Source of the DNA: an uncultured Pseudomonadales bacterium
GTDB lineage: Bacteria > Pseudomonadota > Gammaproteobacteria > Pseudomonadales > Azotimanducaceae
Length of the DNA: 64,000 nt
Reading direction: 5' to 3'
Assembly: GCA_958296195.1 (NCBI GenBank)
Contig: OY282455.1
Coordinates: 2,170,001-2,234,000 of the forward strand
The notes beneath the pieces were generated by a model. That model was not told the origin of the DNA and searched no databases. It saw only the letters and a program-made list of their open reading frames with translations. Position 1 is the stretch's first letter, and each line of letters begins with the position of its first letter. This document shows, in pieces, positions 9,041-16,841 of this stretch. Made by a program: the position numbers and the translations under genes.

Positions 9041-9274
9041 ATGAAGCAGCGGGACTATCGCTACGTTGTTGGCAGGTTGCGGAAGCATGACAGTCGGTTC
9101 GAGATTCATATCCAGCGCGGCAAGGGCAGCCATCGCATGATTTGCCATCCTGATGTCGAGGGCAACAAGCGGCATTACCCTCTTCCCCATCATGGCCCAA
9201 AAACAGCGATAGCGCCGGGGATGCAAAAGGACTTGGTCCGCATCTTCCAACTTCCTGAAGACATTTTCGACTGA
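9041..9274 (+). CDS. hicA: HicA-like mRNA interferase toxin
   Basis: This 77-residue protein has the double-stranded-RNA-binding-like HicA pattern. The conserved GKGSHRMI segment holds the likely catalytic His, and the downstream YPLPHHGPK and GMQKDLVRIF match the HicA C-terminus. HicA toxins cut mRNA when unbound. ATG 9041 is chosen because GGAGG ends 5 bases upstream; a GTG 6 bases earlier overlaps that site. It follows the HicB-like gene by 62 bases and ends 8 bases before the amidase, so the three genes are probably co-transcribed. That is an unusual arrangement for a toxin unit. Confidence 0.72.
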   Translation: MKQRDYRYVVGRLRKHDSRFEIHIQRGKGSHRMICHPDVEGNKRHYPLPHHGPKTAIAPGMQKDLVRIFQLPEDIFD

Positions 9275-9282
9275 GCACTATC

Positions 9283-10740
9283 ATGAGTGAAATCACCTTT
9301 CTTTCCGCCACGGAGTTGGCGGCCAAGATTCGCAGCCGGGAAATCGGTTGTGAGGAATTGTTGCGCCACTATTTGGAGCGGGTGGACCGTTACAACGACG
9401 GCATCAACGCCATTGTGGTTGATTTACGCGAACAGGCGCTGGCGGCCGCTCGGGCTGCGGACCGAGCTCTTGCCGCCGGGGATGAGGTTGGTCCTTTGCA
9501 TGGGGTGCCCATGACGGTGAAGGAGTCCTACAACCTCGCCGGCGCCCCCACCACCTGGGGCAACCCCGAATGGCGGGACAACGTGGTTGAAGAGGACGCG
9601 GAGTCCGTCAAGAAGCTCAAGGCGGCCGGCGCGGTGGTGTTCGGCAAGACCAACGTGCCGCTGCTGCTTGCGGACTTTCAGAGCTACAACGACGTCTATG
9701 GAACCACCAACAATCCCTATAACCTGAAGCGGGGCCCCGGCGGCTCCTCCGGCGGTTCGGCGGCGGCTTTGGCGGCCGGCCTTGTGGCCCTCGAAACGGG
9801 TTCCGACATCGGTGGCTCCATTCGCAACCCCGCCCATTTCTGCGGCCTCTTCGGCCACAAGCCCACTTGGAATTTGCTGTGGATGCGCGGCCATGCGCCG
9901 CCGGGGGACATGCGCAGCACACCGGACATCTCCGCCATAGGTCCACTGGCCCGCTCAGCGGTGGACTTGGAGGCCGCAGTTATGGCCATGGCCGGGCCGG
10001 ATCCCATCGGCGCGCGCGGCTACCGCTTGGACTTGCCAACCTTGGCCGGTCGTTCCCTCAAGGATCTGAAAGTGGCGGTTTGGTCGGACGACCCCTTGGC
10101 GCCGGTGGAGGCCGAAGTGCGGCAGCGGGTGGAGCGAGTCGCCGCCGCCTTCCGGGACGGCGGCGCCTTGGTGGACTTTGAGGCGCGGCCTGACTTCAGC
10201 CCCGACCTTAGCCACCGTACCTACCAAAACCTGCTGTGGGCCACCATGGCGGCGCGGATGCCGGAGGCGGACTACGAACGGCTTAGGCAGCAGGCCGCCG
10301 CCCTGCCGGCCGATGACGACAGCCCCAGCGCCCGGACCGTCCGCGCCCAGGTGTCCTCCTTCAAAATGTGGAAGCAAAACGACGAGCGACGCGCCCATTT
10401 GCGCTGGCAGTGGCACGAGTTCTTCAACGACTATGACCTGTTGTTGACGCCGATCATGGCCACCGCCGCCTTCGCCCATGACCATCGGTCCTTCGGCGAG
10501 CGAACCATTCAAGTCAACGGCCAGCAAAGGCCGTATTTTGAACAGTTGTTTTGGGCGGGGCTCACCTGCGGCGTCTATCTGCCCTCCACCGTCATTCCCA
10601 CGGGATTGAACGACGAAGGGCTGCCCATCGGTGTGCAGATCGCCGGGCCGGAGTACGGGGACCTGCTCACCATCGGCGCCGCCAAGCTGTTGGAGGGGGC
10701 CGGCTTCCGCTTCACGCCGCCGCCGGGCTACTTGGATTAG
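9283..10740 (+). CDS. Amidase-signature family hydrolase
   Basis: The 485-residue protein shows the full Ser-cisSer-Lys triad of the amidase signature family: Lys80 in MTVKES, the cis-Ser at about 155 in GPGGSSGGSAAAL, and the nucleophile Ser179 in GSDIGGSIRNPA. These enzymes cleave carboxamide C-N bonds of diverse amides; GatA belongs to the same fold. No GatB or GatC gene is nearby and the C-terminal region differs from GatA, so a catabolic amidase is more likely. It begins 8 bases after the HicA-like toxin and ends 21 bases before the diphosphomevalonate decarboxylase, which suggests a long plus-strand operon. The substrate is unknown. Confidence 0.9.
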   Translation: MSEITFLSATELAAKIRSREIGCEELLRHYLERVDRYNDGINAIVVDLREQALAAARAADRALAAGDEVGPLHGVPMTVKESYNLAGAPTTWGNPEWRDNVVEEDAESVKKLKAAGAVVFGKTNVPLLLADFQSYNDVYGTTNNPYNLKRGPGGSSGGSAAALAAGLVALETGSDIGGSIRNPAHFCGLFGHKPTWNLLWMRGHAPPGDMRSTPDISAIGPLARSAVDLEAAVMAMAGPDPIGARGYRLDLPTLAGRSLKDLKVAVWSDDPLAPVEAEVRQRVERVAAAFRDGGALVDFEARPDFSPDLSHRTYQNLLWATMAARMPEADYERLRQQAAALPADDDSPSARTVRAQVSSFKMWKQNDERRAHLRWQWHEFFNDYDLLLTPIMATAAFAHDHRSFGERTIQVNGQQRPYFEQLFWAGLTCGVYLPSTVIPTGLNDEGLPIGVQIAGPEYGDLLTIGAAKLLEGAGFRFTPPPGYLD

Positions 10741-10761
10741 CGGCTGGCGGATCATGCTCCC

Positions 10762-11742
10762 ATGCGAACCACGGCTGTCGCGCACCCGAACATTGCGCTG
10801 TTGAAGTATTGGGGCAAGCAGGACGCTCCAGGCAACCTGCCGGCGACCCCGTCCCTGTCCATCACTTTGGACAGCTTGACCACCACCACCACCGTTGCGG
10901 AGGCGGACTCCGATCAGTTCCGCCTCAACGGACAGGTGGCGGCGGACGCCAAGGTGCTGCGCACCCTCGCAAATTGGCGGCGGGATCACCCCATACCACC
11001 GCTGGCGATATCGAGCCGCAACAACTTCCCGACCGCCGCTGGCTTGGCGTCCTCCGCCTCCGGCTTCGCCGCCTTGGCCACCGCGGTGGACGCCCATTGC
11101 GGGCTGGGCTTAACCAAGGCGGAGAGGTCCGAACTGGCGCGGCGCGGCTCCGCCTCCGCAGCTCGCTCCATCCACGGCGGCTTTGTCACCTTGGCGGGGC
11201 CGGACTGGCGGGCGGCGCAACTGTTGCCCGGCGCGGCTTGGCCGTTGCGGGTGGTGGTCGCCATCGCGGCAACCGGGCCGAAGGCGGTTCCCTCCACGGA
11301 GGGCATGGAGCGCTCCAGAACCACCTCTCCACACTTTGATGCTTGGGTGGCGTCTGCGGCGCCTGATTTCGCCGCCATGAAGCAAGCGGTCAGCACGAGG
11401 GACTTCGCCGCCTTGGCGGATTTGGCGGAGGCTAGTTGCCTGCAGATGCACGCCCTGATGTTCAGCAGCCGTCCGCCCTTGCTGTACTGGACCGGCGCCA
11501 CGGTGGAGTGCTTGCGCACTATCCGTGAACTACGGGCGGAAGGTTGCCAAGTCTTCGCCACGGTCGATGCCGGCCCACAGGTCAAGGCGGTTTGCGAGCC
11601 ACGGGACGCGGAGCGGGTTGAGGCTGCGCTGCGCCGCATCGGCGGCGTGGCGGAGACGCTCCAGGCCGGCCTCGGCCCCGGCGCTACTGCTTCAATCCAA
11701 AGAGCAATTTCAGCAAATGCTTGCTGTTCCTTACATTCTTGA
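10762..11742 (+). CDS. mvaD: Diphosphomevalonate decarboxylase
   Basis: This GHMP-superfamily enzyme of 326 residues opens with AHPNIALLKYWGKQD, a hallmark of the family. The phosphate loop FPTAAGLASSASGFAAL lies at residues 89-105, and AARSIHGGFV follows. It uses ATP to convert diphosphomevalonate to isopentenyl diphosphate, CO2 and ADP, the last step of the classical mevalonate route. The rest of the pathway (phosphomevalonate kinase, HMG-CoA reductase/mevalonate kinase) lies about 0.8 kb downstream. The last 17 or so residues read into the end of the convergent PD-(D/E)XK gene. The native C-terminus may therefore have been altered when that gene arrived. Confidence 0.93.
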   Translation: MRTTAVAHPNIALLKYWGKQDAPGNLPATPSLSITLDSLTTTTTVAEADSDQFRLNGQVAADAKVLRTLANWRRDHPIPPLAISSRNNFPTAAGLASSASGFAALATAVDAHCGLGLTKAERSELARRGSASAARSIHGGFVTLAGPDWRAAQLLPGAAWPLRVVVAIAATGPKAVPSTEGMERSRTTSPHFDAWVASAAPDFAAMKQAVSTRDFAALADLAEASCLQMHALMFSSRPPLLYWTGATVECLRTIRELRAEGCQVFATVDAGPQVKAVCEPRDAERVEAALRRIGGVAETLQAGLGPGATASIQRAISANACCSLHS

Positions 11743-12220
11743 ATTGCCCCTTATTAACAATACGGGTGTTGGTGCGCTCCCTCTTCTTTCCTTTCGAATC
11801 AACCTTGGTGTGCTTAGCCCTTCGGTTTTGCTCCATGGACGGCAGCGGCTTCCCCGGTCCGCTTCCAAAGAAACGGTACGCCAAGCTCATGCGGCACTTT
11901 TTTCGGTCTTCGTCCCGGAGTATCCATACGATGCAGCCACTTGGTTTGTTCGATAGGGCAACGTTGATCGTTTGATAGGTGGCTGTTGCATCGGCCTTGG
12001 AGGATTTAAGCTGCACATGGCGCAGCACTCCACTGCACTCAAGAACGATGTCGTATCCGGAATCATCTACTTCGGAGCGCAATACTTCGACTTTCCTATC
12101 GAATCCCAACCAAGCTTCCTGAAGGATCTCCGCAACGAATAATTGCTCTGTCATTTTCTCATAGAATGCGGAGTTCCGATAAAACACGGAGTTTGAAGGA
12201 CTTTTCGTGGTCAATGCCAA
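11684..12220 (-). CDS. Putative PD-(D/E)XK nuclease-like protein inserted in mevalonate cluster
   Basis: This 178-residue protein contains a compact nuclease-fold core: Asp57 in SGYDIVLE followed by HVQLKSS with Gln70 and Lys72, a D...QxK version of PD-(D/E)XK. The N-terminal part has an FYEKMTEQLFVAEILQEAW helix and the tail is very basic (RRAKH, KGKKRER). I do not recognise a named family member, and the substrate is unknown. Start is uncertain: TTG 12220 gives the longest form and ATG 12154 is a plausible alternative. It is antiparallel to the flanking pathway genes, overlaps the 3' end of mvaD by 59 bases, and is less GC-rich than its neighbours. All of this fits a recent insertion. Confidence 0.6.
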   Translation of the reverse strand: MALTTKSPSNSVFYRNSAFYEKMTEQLFVAEILQEAWLGFDRKVEVLRSEVDDSGYDIVLECSGVLRHVQLKSSKADATATYQTINVALSNKPSGCIVWILRDEDRKKCRMSLAYRFFGSGPGKPLPSMEQNRRAKHTKVDSKGKKRERTNTRIVNKGQFKNVRNSKHLLKLLFGLKQ

Positions 12221-12564
12221 CCCCTTAATGTATTGAAGTATGGGTGGGTTGCGGCGAACCCAAATCCCGACAGGCTGCTAGCAGCACCCGTGCATACGGT
12301 CAGCAAGGCGGCCTGGAGCTACGCGGGGGAAGATGATGATTATCTCCGAGACACCCAAATCATCAAGTGCGCTGCAAATCAACTTCGTGATCTGCGGTGC
12401 CGCTCTGCGTAGTCATGGCCAGACCGTCCTCGGTCAGCCAATCCTGTGCTCTTGCGGGCGCAAACGGGGTGGGGCAAAGTTACAATCCCCACGTTTCTTG
12501 ACCCGGCCGGCCGCCGCAGTGCAGCGGTCCGGCCTTTGTCGTTTTTGGTTGGCAGCATGAGTGC
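12221..12564. other. Intergenic region between inserted nuclease-like gene and phosphomevalonate kinase
   Basis: About 340 bases with no supported gene. A short hairpin, TGGGTTgcggcgAACCCA at about 12,245-12,262, lies just upstream of the minus-strand nuclease-like gene and could be part of its control region. The remainder must supply expression for the plus-strand kinase at 12,565 if transcription from mvaD is blocked by the insertion, but no clear promoter stands out. Confidence 0.3.
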
Positions 12565-13503
12565 ATGATCTTCGGGCGGGCCCCAGGCAAGGCGGTTCTT
12601 TGGGGGGAGTACGCGGTTCTGGCGGGTGCCCCGGCCGTGGTCGTCGCCCTCAACCAACATGTGGTTTGCGAGGTGGCGAAAGCTCCGGTCTATCGTTTTG
12701 CCGCTCGCGGCTTCAAGGCGCCGGCGGTGCAGTTCAAGCGTCCGCCAGTACACCCTCCCACTAGCCGACCAGCGGCGCTGCTGGCTTGGCATGTGTTGGA
12801 GCTGGTCGGCTGGAAGCGCGTTGGCCCAGCCTCCTTTCTGCTGAACACTGGTGCCTTTTACCACCAAGGCACGAAACTCGGCCTCGGCTCCAGCGCCGCC
12901 CTTTGCGTGGCTGTGGAGGGCGCATCCGCCCATTTGGCGGGGGAGGTGCCGAACTTTCACCGAGCGCGGGAGGCGCATCGGCGTTTTCAGGGCGGCCAAG
13001 GCAGCGGCATCGACGTGGCGGCGGCGTTTTTCGGCGGCGCCCTGCGTTGCCAGGACGAACGGGTTGCCCCGCTGCAACCAGATTTGCCTCCTTGGCGCAT
13101 CCTCTGGACGGGGGAGGGCGCCAGCACCCCGCAACGGCTTGGCCGCTTCACCGCCTATCTCAAGCGGGGCGACCTAGGTGCCCTAGAGCGTCTAGGCGTT
13201 TGTTCGGAGCGGTTATGCCAGGCGCCGGTCGCCGACGCGGTGCGGGAATATGCCAGTGCCTTGAAACATCTTGACGAAGCGGCGGATTTGGGCATATTCA
13301 CGCCCGCCCACCGCCGGGCGGAGCGGCTTGCGAGCCGCTATAATTTGGCTTACAAGCCCTGCGGTGCCGGGGGTGGGGACATCGGCGCTGTTTTCGCCGG
13401 GACGCCCGAGCGGCTGGACGAGTTTGCAGCCGCCGCCGTCGCCGCGGGGTTGATCGTTTTGAACTTGGAGATTTCGAGGCATGGGGTTGAAGTCCGCGCC
13501 TAA
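12565..13503 (+). CDS. Phosphomevalonate kinase-like GHMP kinase
   Basis: The 312-residue protein has the three GHMP kinase motifs: N-terminal APGKAVLWGEYAVLAGAPA (residues 6-24), the ATP loop KLGLGSSAALCVA (104-116) and the C-terminal PCGAGGGDIG. The GEYAVL form and HQGTKLGLGSSAA loop are characteristic of phosphomevalonate kinases, which phosphorylate 5-phosphomevalonate with ATP. The gene overlaps the HMG-CoA reductase/mevalonate kinase fusion by 23 bases, consistent with translational coupling. With mvaD it fills the phosphomevalonate kinase slot of the pathway, since the downstream fusion already supplies mevalonate kinase. Specificity is inferred from motif style and context. Confidence 0.82.
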   Translation: MIFGRAPGKAVLWGEYAVLAGAPAVVVALNQHVVCEVAKAPVYRFAARGFKAPAVQFKRPPVHPPTSRPAALLAWHVLELVGWKRVGPASFLLNTGAFYHQGTKLGLGSSAALCVAVEGASAHLAGEVPNFHRAREAHRRFQGGQGSGIDVAAAFFGGALRCQDERVAPLQPDLPPWRILWTGEGASTPQRLGRFTAYLKRGDLGALERLGVCSERLCQAPVADAVREYASALKHLDEAADLGIFTPAHRRAERLASRYNLAYKPCGAGGGDIGAVFAGTPERLDEFAAAAVAAGLIVLNLEISRHGVEVRA

Positions 13504-15724
13504 GCGCAATTCGCGGATATCGAAGTTTTTCCGCATGAGTGTGCCGGAGCGCCTTGAGGCCCTGCGCCAGCGCGGGCTTTTGGGCGGCAACGATGTTCGC
13601 CTGCTTGCCAACGGCTCGCATGGGCTGACGGTGCCGGTGGCGGACAAGATGATCGAGAACGTAGTCGGCGTTTTCGGCCTGCCCTTGGGGTTGGGGCTGA
13701 ACTTCCTCGTCAACGGGCGGGATTATGTGGTGCCGCTGGTGGTGGAGGAGCCTTCCATCGTCGCCGGTCTGTCGGGGGCCGCCCGCATCGCCCGCCTCGG
13801 CGGTGGTTTTGCCGCTGAAAGCACGGACCCGGTGCTCATCGGGCAGGTGCAGGTGGTGGGTGCGCCGGACCCGGAGGCGGCGCGTTTGCAACTGTTGGCG
13901 GAGAAGGAGGCCATCCTGGCCTTGGCCAACAGCCTGCATCCGAAGATGGTGGCCCGGGGCGGCGGCGCCCGCGACGTGGAGGCTTTTGTCCACTGGGGGC
14001 CAACCGACGGCGCCGGCATGGTGGTGCTGCATTTGTTGGTGGACACCCGGGACGCCATGGGCGCCAACTTGGTCAACACCATGTGCGAAGGCGTTGCTTC
14101 CCTAGTGGAGACCATCACCGGCGGCAAGGTCTTCCTGCGCATCCTCTCCAACCTGACCGATCGGGCCATCGCCAAGGCCAGCGTCCGCATTCCCGTGCAG
14201 AACCTGGAGGGCAAGAACTACAGCGGCGAAGAGGTGCGGGACGGCATCGTGCTGGCCAGCGACCTTGCCTTGGTGGACCCCTACCGAGCCACCACCCACA
14301 ACAAGGGCATCATGAACGGGGTCGATGCTGTGGCCATCGCCACCGGCAACGACTGGCGGGCCATCGAGTCCGCCGCCCACGCCTACGCCGCCCGCAAGGG
14401 CCGCTACGCCGCGCTGACCCAGTGGCGCTGCAACGAGGCGGGGGATTTGGAGGGCGAGATCGAAATCCCCATGAAGGTGGGCACCAAGGGCGGCTCTCTC
14501 GAAACCAACCCCAGTGTGCGCATCAACCATCAGATTCTTGGTGTGCAGTCGGCCACGGAGCTTGCCGAAGTGATGGCGGCGGTGGGCTTGGCGCAGAACT
14601 TCGCCGCCTTGCGGGCGCTTTCCACCGACGGCATTCAGCAGAACCACATGACCCTGCACGCCCGCAGCGTCGCCAGTTCCGCCGGGGCGCCGACGGCGAT
14701 CTTCGATCAGGTGGTGGATGCGTTGATCGAAAGCGGCGAGATCAAGGTTTGGAAGGCGCAGGCGATCATTCGCAACCTGTCGCGCAACGTCGTCAGCCCG
14801 GAGGACGCCCCGCGCAGCTCCGCCTGCGGCAAGCTCATCCTGCTTGGCGAGCATGCGGTGGTCTATGGCCGTCCGGCCATTGCGCTGCCTGTTCATTTGG
14901 CCGTGGAGGCCCATGTTCACGAAGGCGGCGAGGGGGTGCAGCTCATCATTCCCCGCTGGGGCCTCGAACAGCGCGTTCGGCCCGACCAAGCGCCCGGCGT
15001 CAGCGGCATCATGACCACCATTCTGGAAGCGCTTGGCCTGGCCGGGCGCTCCATGCTGATCGAGGTGATGCCGCATCTGCCAAGGGCGATGGGCCTTGGC
15101 GCCTCGGCCGCCTTGGCCGTGGCGGTGATCCGCGCCATCAGCGACGCCTTCAAACTGCGCTTGACCGACGATTTCATCAACCAATTGGCGTTCGAGTGCG
15201 AAAAGGCCGCCCACGGCACCCCGTCCGGGATAGACAACACGGTGGCCACCTACGGCAATGCGGTGCAGTACCAAAATGCCGGCCAGCCCCGCTTCCAGGA
15301 TCTACGCATCGCCGAGCCTCTGCCCTTGGTGGTCGGCATGACCGGCAAGGAAAGCCTGACGGCGCAGACCGTCGCGCAGGTGCGCACCGCTTGGGAAAGC
15401 CGTCGGGAGCGTTACGAGGGCATCTTTGACCAAATCGCCGACTTGACCAATGCCGGCGCCGACGCCATCGCCAGCGCGAACCTCGCGGAACTCGGCCAGC
15501 TCATGAACCTATGCCACGGCTACCTAAACGCCTTGCAGCTGTCCACCCCGGAATTGGAGGCGTTGATCCACATCGCCCGGAACCACGGCGCCCTAGGCGC
15601 CAAGCTGACCGGTGGGGGTGGGGGCGGCTCCATGATCGCGCTATGCCCGGACAATCAGGAGGAAGTGGCCGAGGCCATGCAGGCCGCCGGATTCAAAACC
15701 TTGCAGGTGACCGTGCGCGAATGA
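13481..15724 (+). CDS. HMG-CoA reductase fused to mevalonate kinase
   Basis: One 747-residue chain carries two enzymes. Residues about 20-440 are a class II-like HMG-CoA reductase. They include the catalytic Glu in VVEEPSIVAG, the DAMGANLVNTMCEG dinucleotide motif near 191, the Lys and Asp in HNKGIMNGVDAVA near 275-282, GTKGGSLETNPS near 334 and a His in QNHMTLHARS. Residues about 445-747 are a mevalonate kinase: CGKLILLGEHAVVYGRPA, RAMGLGASAALAVA near 535, HGTPSGIDNTVATYG, and KLTGGGGGGSM near the end. The fusion would make mevalonate from HMG-CoA and then phosphorylate it. GGAG lies 10 bases before ATG 13481; ATG 13535 is an alternative. It overlaps both neighbours. No HMG-CoA synthase is present in the window. 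Confidence 0.9.
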   Translation: MGLKSAPKRNSRISKFFRMSVPERLEALRQRGLLGGNDVRLLANGSHGLTVPVADKMIENVVGVFGLPLGLGLNFLVNGRDYVVPLVVEEPSIVAGLSGAARIARLGGGFAAESTDPVLIGQVQVVGAPDPEAARLQLLAEKEAILALANSLHPKMVARGGGARDVEAFVHWGPTDGAGMVVLHLLVDTRDAMGANLVNTMCEGVASLVETITGGKVFLRILSNLTDRAIAKASVRIPVQNLEGKNYSGEEVRDGIVLASDLALVDPYRATTHNKGIMNGVDAVAIATGNDWRAIESAAHAYAARKGRYAALTQWRCNEAGDLEGEIEIPMKVGTKGGSLETNPSVRINHQILGVQSATELAEVMAAVGLAQNFAALRALSTDGIQQNHMTLHARSVASSAGAPTAIFDQVVDALIESGEIKVWKAQAIIRNLSRNVVSPEDAPRSSACGKLILLGEHAVVYGRPAIALPVHLAVEAHVHEGGEGVQLIIPRWGLEQRVRPDQAPGVSGIMTTILEALGLAGRSMLIEVMPHLPRAMGLGASAALAVAVIRAISDAFKLRLTDDFINQLAFECEKAAHGTPSGIDNTVATYGNAVQYQNAGQPRFQDLRIAEPLPLVVGMTGKESLTAQTVAQVRTAWESRRERYEGIFDQIADLTNAGADAIASANLAELGQLMNLCHGYLNALQLSTPELEALIHIARNHGALGAKLTGGGGGGSMIALCPDNQEEVAEAMQAAGFKTLQVTVRE

Positions 15725-16587
15725 ACGAAATAAACTCTCTGGCTGCCCGGTACCGCTACACTCCGGGCGCGGCCATTGAGGACTATCCCACCAGCGTCAA
15801 CCTGTTCGAGCGGCCCAAGGAGGTGCTGCGCAGTAGCGTTCAGACCGTTGGCGAACTGCAGCAAAGGCTCTACGCCGAGCATCGGTTTTCGGTCCTGTTG
15901 GTGTTCCAAGGCATGGATGCGTCCGGCAAGGACAGCACCATCAAGCACGTCACGAGCGGCGTCAATTCGCAAGGCTTCATGGTCTATAACTTCCGCCAGC
16001 CCACCTACAAGGACATCGAGCACAACTACCTGTGGCGCTACTGGCGGGCCATGCCGGAGCGGGGACGCATCGGCATCTTCAACCGCTCCCACTACGAGGA
16101 GGTGCTGGTGGTGCGGGTGCGCCCGGAAATTCTCGAGGCCCGGCGCTTGATCCAGGAGAAGTTCGACGAGCGCTTTTGGCGCAACCGCTTTCAGGAAATC
16201 CGCGCCTTGGAGCGGCATCTTGGTGAAAACGGCACCAAGGTGGTGAAGTTCTTCCTCAACCTTTCCAAAGGCGAGCAAAAAAAGCGCCTGCAAAGGCGGC
16301 TTGAGGATCCGGAGAAGTATTGGAAGTTCGACCCCAGCGACATTGATGAGCGCGCCCTCTGGAGCCCCTACCAGCAGGCCTACCAGGACGCCATCGCCGC
16401 CACCCACACGGAGGACGCTCCTTGGTATCTGGTGCCGGCGGACGACAAGGGCACCATGCGGGCCATCGTCGCCTCCGTCATCGCCACCGAACTGGCGGCC
16501 TTGGACCTCAAGTTTCCGGAACCCACCGCAGAACAGTTGGCGAAGATCAACTGGGCCCGGGAGCAGTTGGCGGCGGAGGCGGATTGA
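15721..16587 (+). CDS. Polyphosphate kinase 2 (PPK2) family protein
   Basis: This 288-residue single-domain kinase shows the PPK2 signature: Walker A GMDASGKDST at about residues 64-73, the RQPTYKDIEHNYLWRYWRAM region, and the lid segment FNRSHYEEVLVVRV. The family moves phosphate between polyphosphate and nucleoside mono- or diphosphates; single-domain members of this type often regenerate ATP or ADP. The longer in-frame start upstream is rejected because ATG 15721 overlaps the preceding stop in ATGA, a classic coupled arrangement. Being translationally coupled to mevalonate kinase is striking, because the pathway consumes three ATP per isopentenyl diphosphate. Direction and nucleotide preference cannot be read from sequence alone. 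Confidence 0.87.
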   Translation: MNEINSLAARYRYTPGAAIEDYPTSVNLFERPKEVLRSSVQTVGELQQRLYAEHRFSVLLVFQGMDASGKDSTIKHVTSGVNSQGFMVYNFRQPTYKDIEHNYLWRYWRAMPERGRIGIFNRSHYEEVLVVRVRPEILEARRLIQEKFDERFWRNRFQEIRALERHLGENGTKVVKFFLNLSKGEQKKRLQRRLEDPEKYWKFDPSDIDERALWSPYQQAYQDAIAATHTEDAPWYLVPADDKGTMRAIVASVIATELAALDLKFPEPTAEQLAKINWAREQLAAEAD

Positions 16588-16841
16588 CCTTCGGAACCGC
16601 CAGCTCTGGCCGACGCCAGCGGACCGACCGCGCCCTCGCTGGTCTTTGCGGCACCCTAGGTGACGTCTAGGCCGCCCTTGTTTGTTCTTCGCAGAAATTT
16701 GGGCGGATGCTTGACTGCCCCTATTTTTATATGTGAAATATTAGCTTAATCTTAGTGGGAATTTGCTCAGAAGGTGGCTTTCCACCTAAAGTCACCAATC
16801 TAGAAGGTGCCCCCGCAGCCAACGCAAGCAAGGAGACGCAA
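16588..16841. promoter_or_regulatory. Intergenic region with A+T-rich promoter-like core
   Basis: After the PPK2 stop, CCGCCC (about 16,672) and GGGCGG (about 16,702) could form a long-loop hairpin but lack a following T tract. A clearly A+T-rich patch at about 16,722-16,757 contains TATATG and TAATCT hexamers. It is the best promoter candidate for the AhpD-glutaredoxin gene that starts 85 bases later. No further gene is seen. Confidence 0.35.

Noticed and set aside
9955-11097. 380-codon minus-strand open frame across amidase and mvaD
   Set aside because: It spans two clear plus-strand enzymes and has no recognisable domain.
13481-14800. Catabolic (mevalonate-degrading) role for the HMG-CoA reductase
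   Set aside because: Class II reductases can run in that direction, but the fusion to mevalonate kinase and nearby phosphomevalonate kinase and decarboxylase point to IPP synthesis.
14102-15274. 390-codon minus-strand open frame inside the HMG-CoA reductase/kinase fusion
   Set aside because: Antisense shadow with no signal or motif; the plus frame is strongly conserved-looking.
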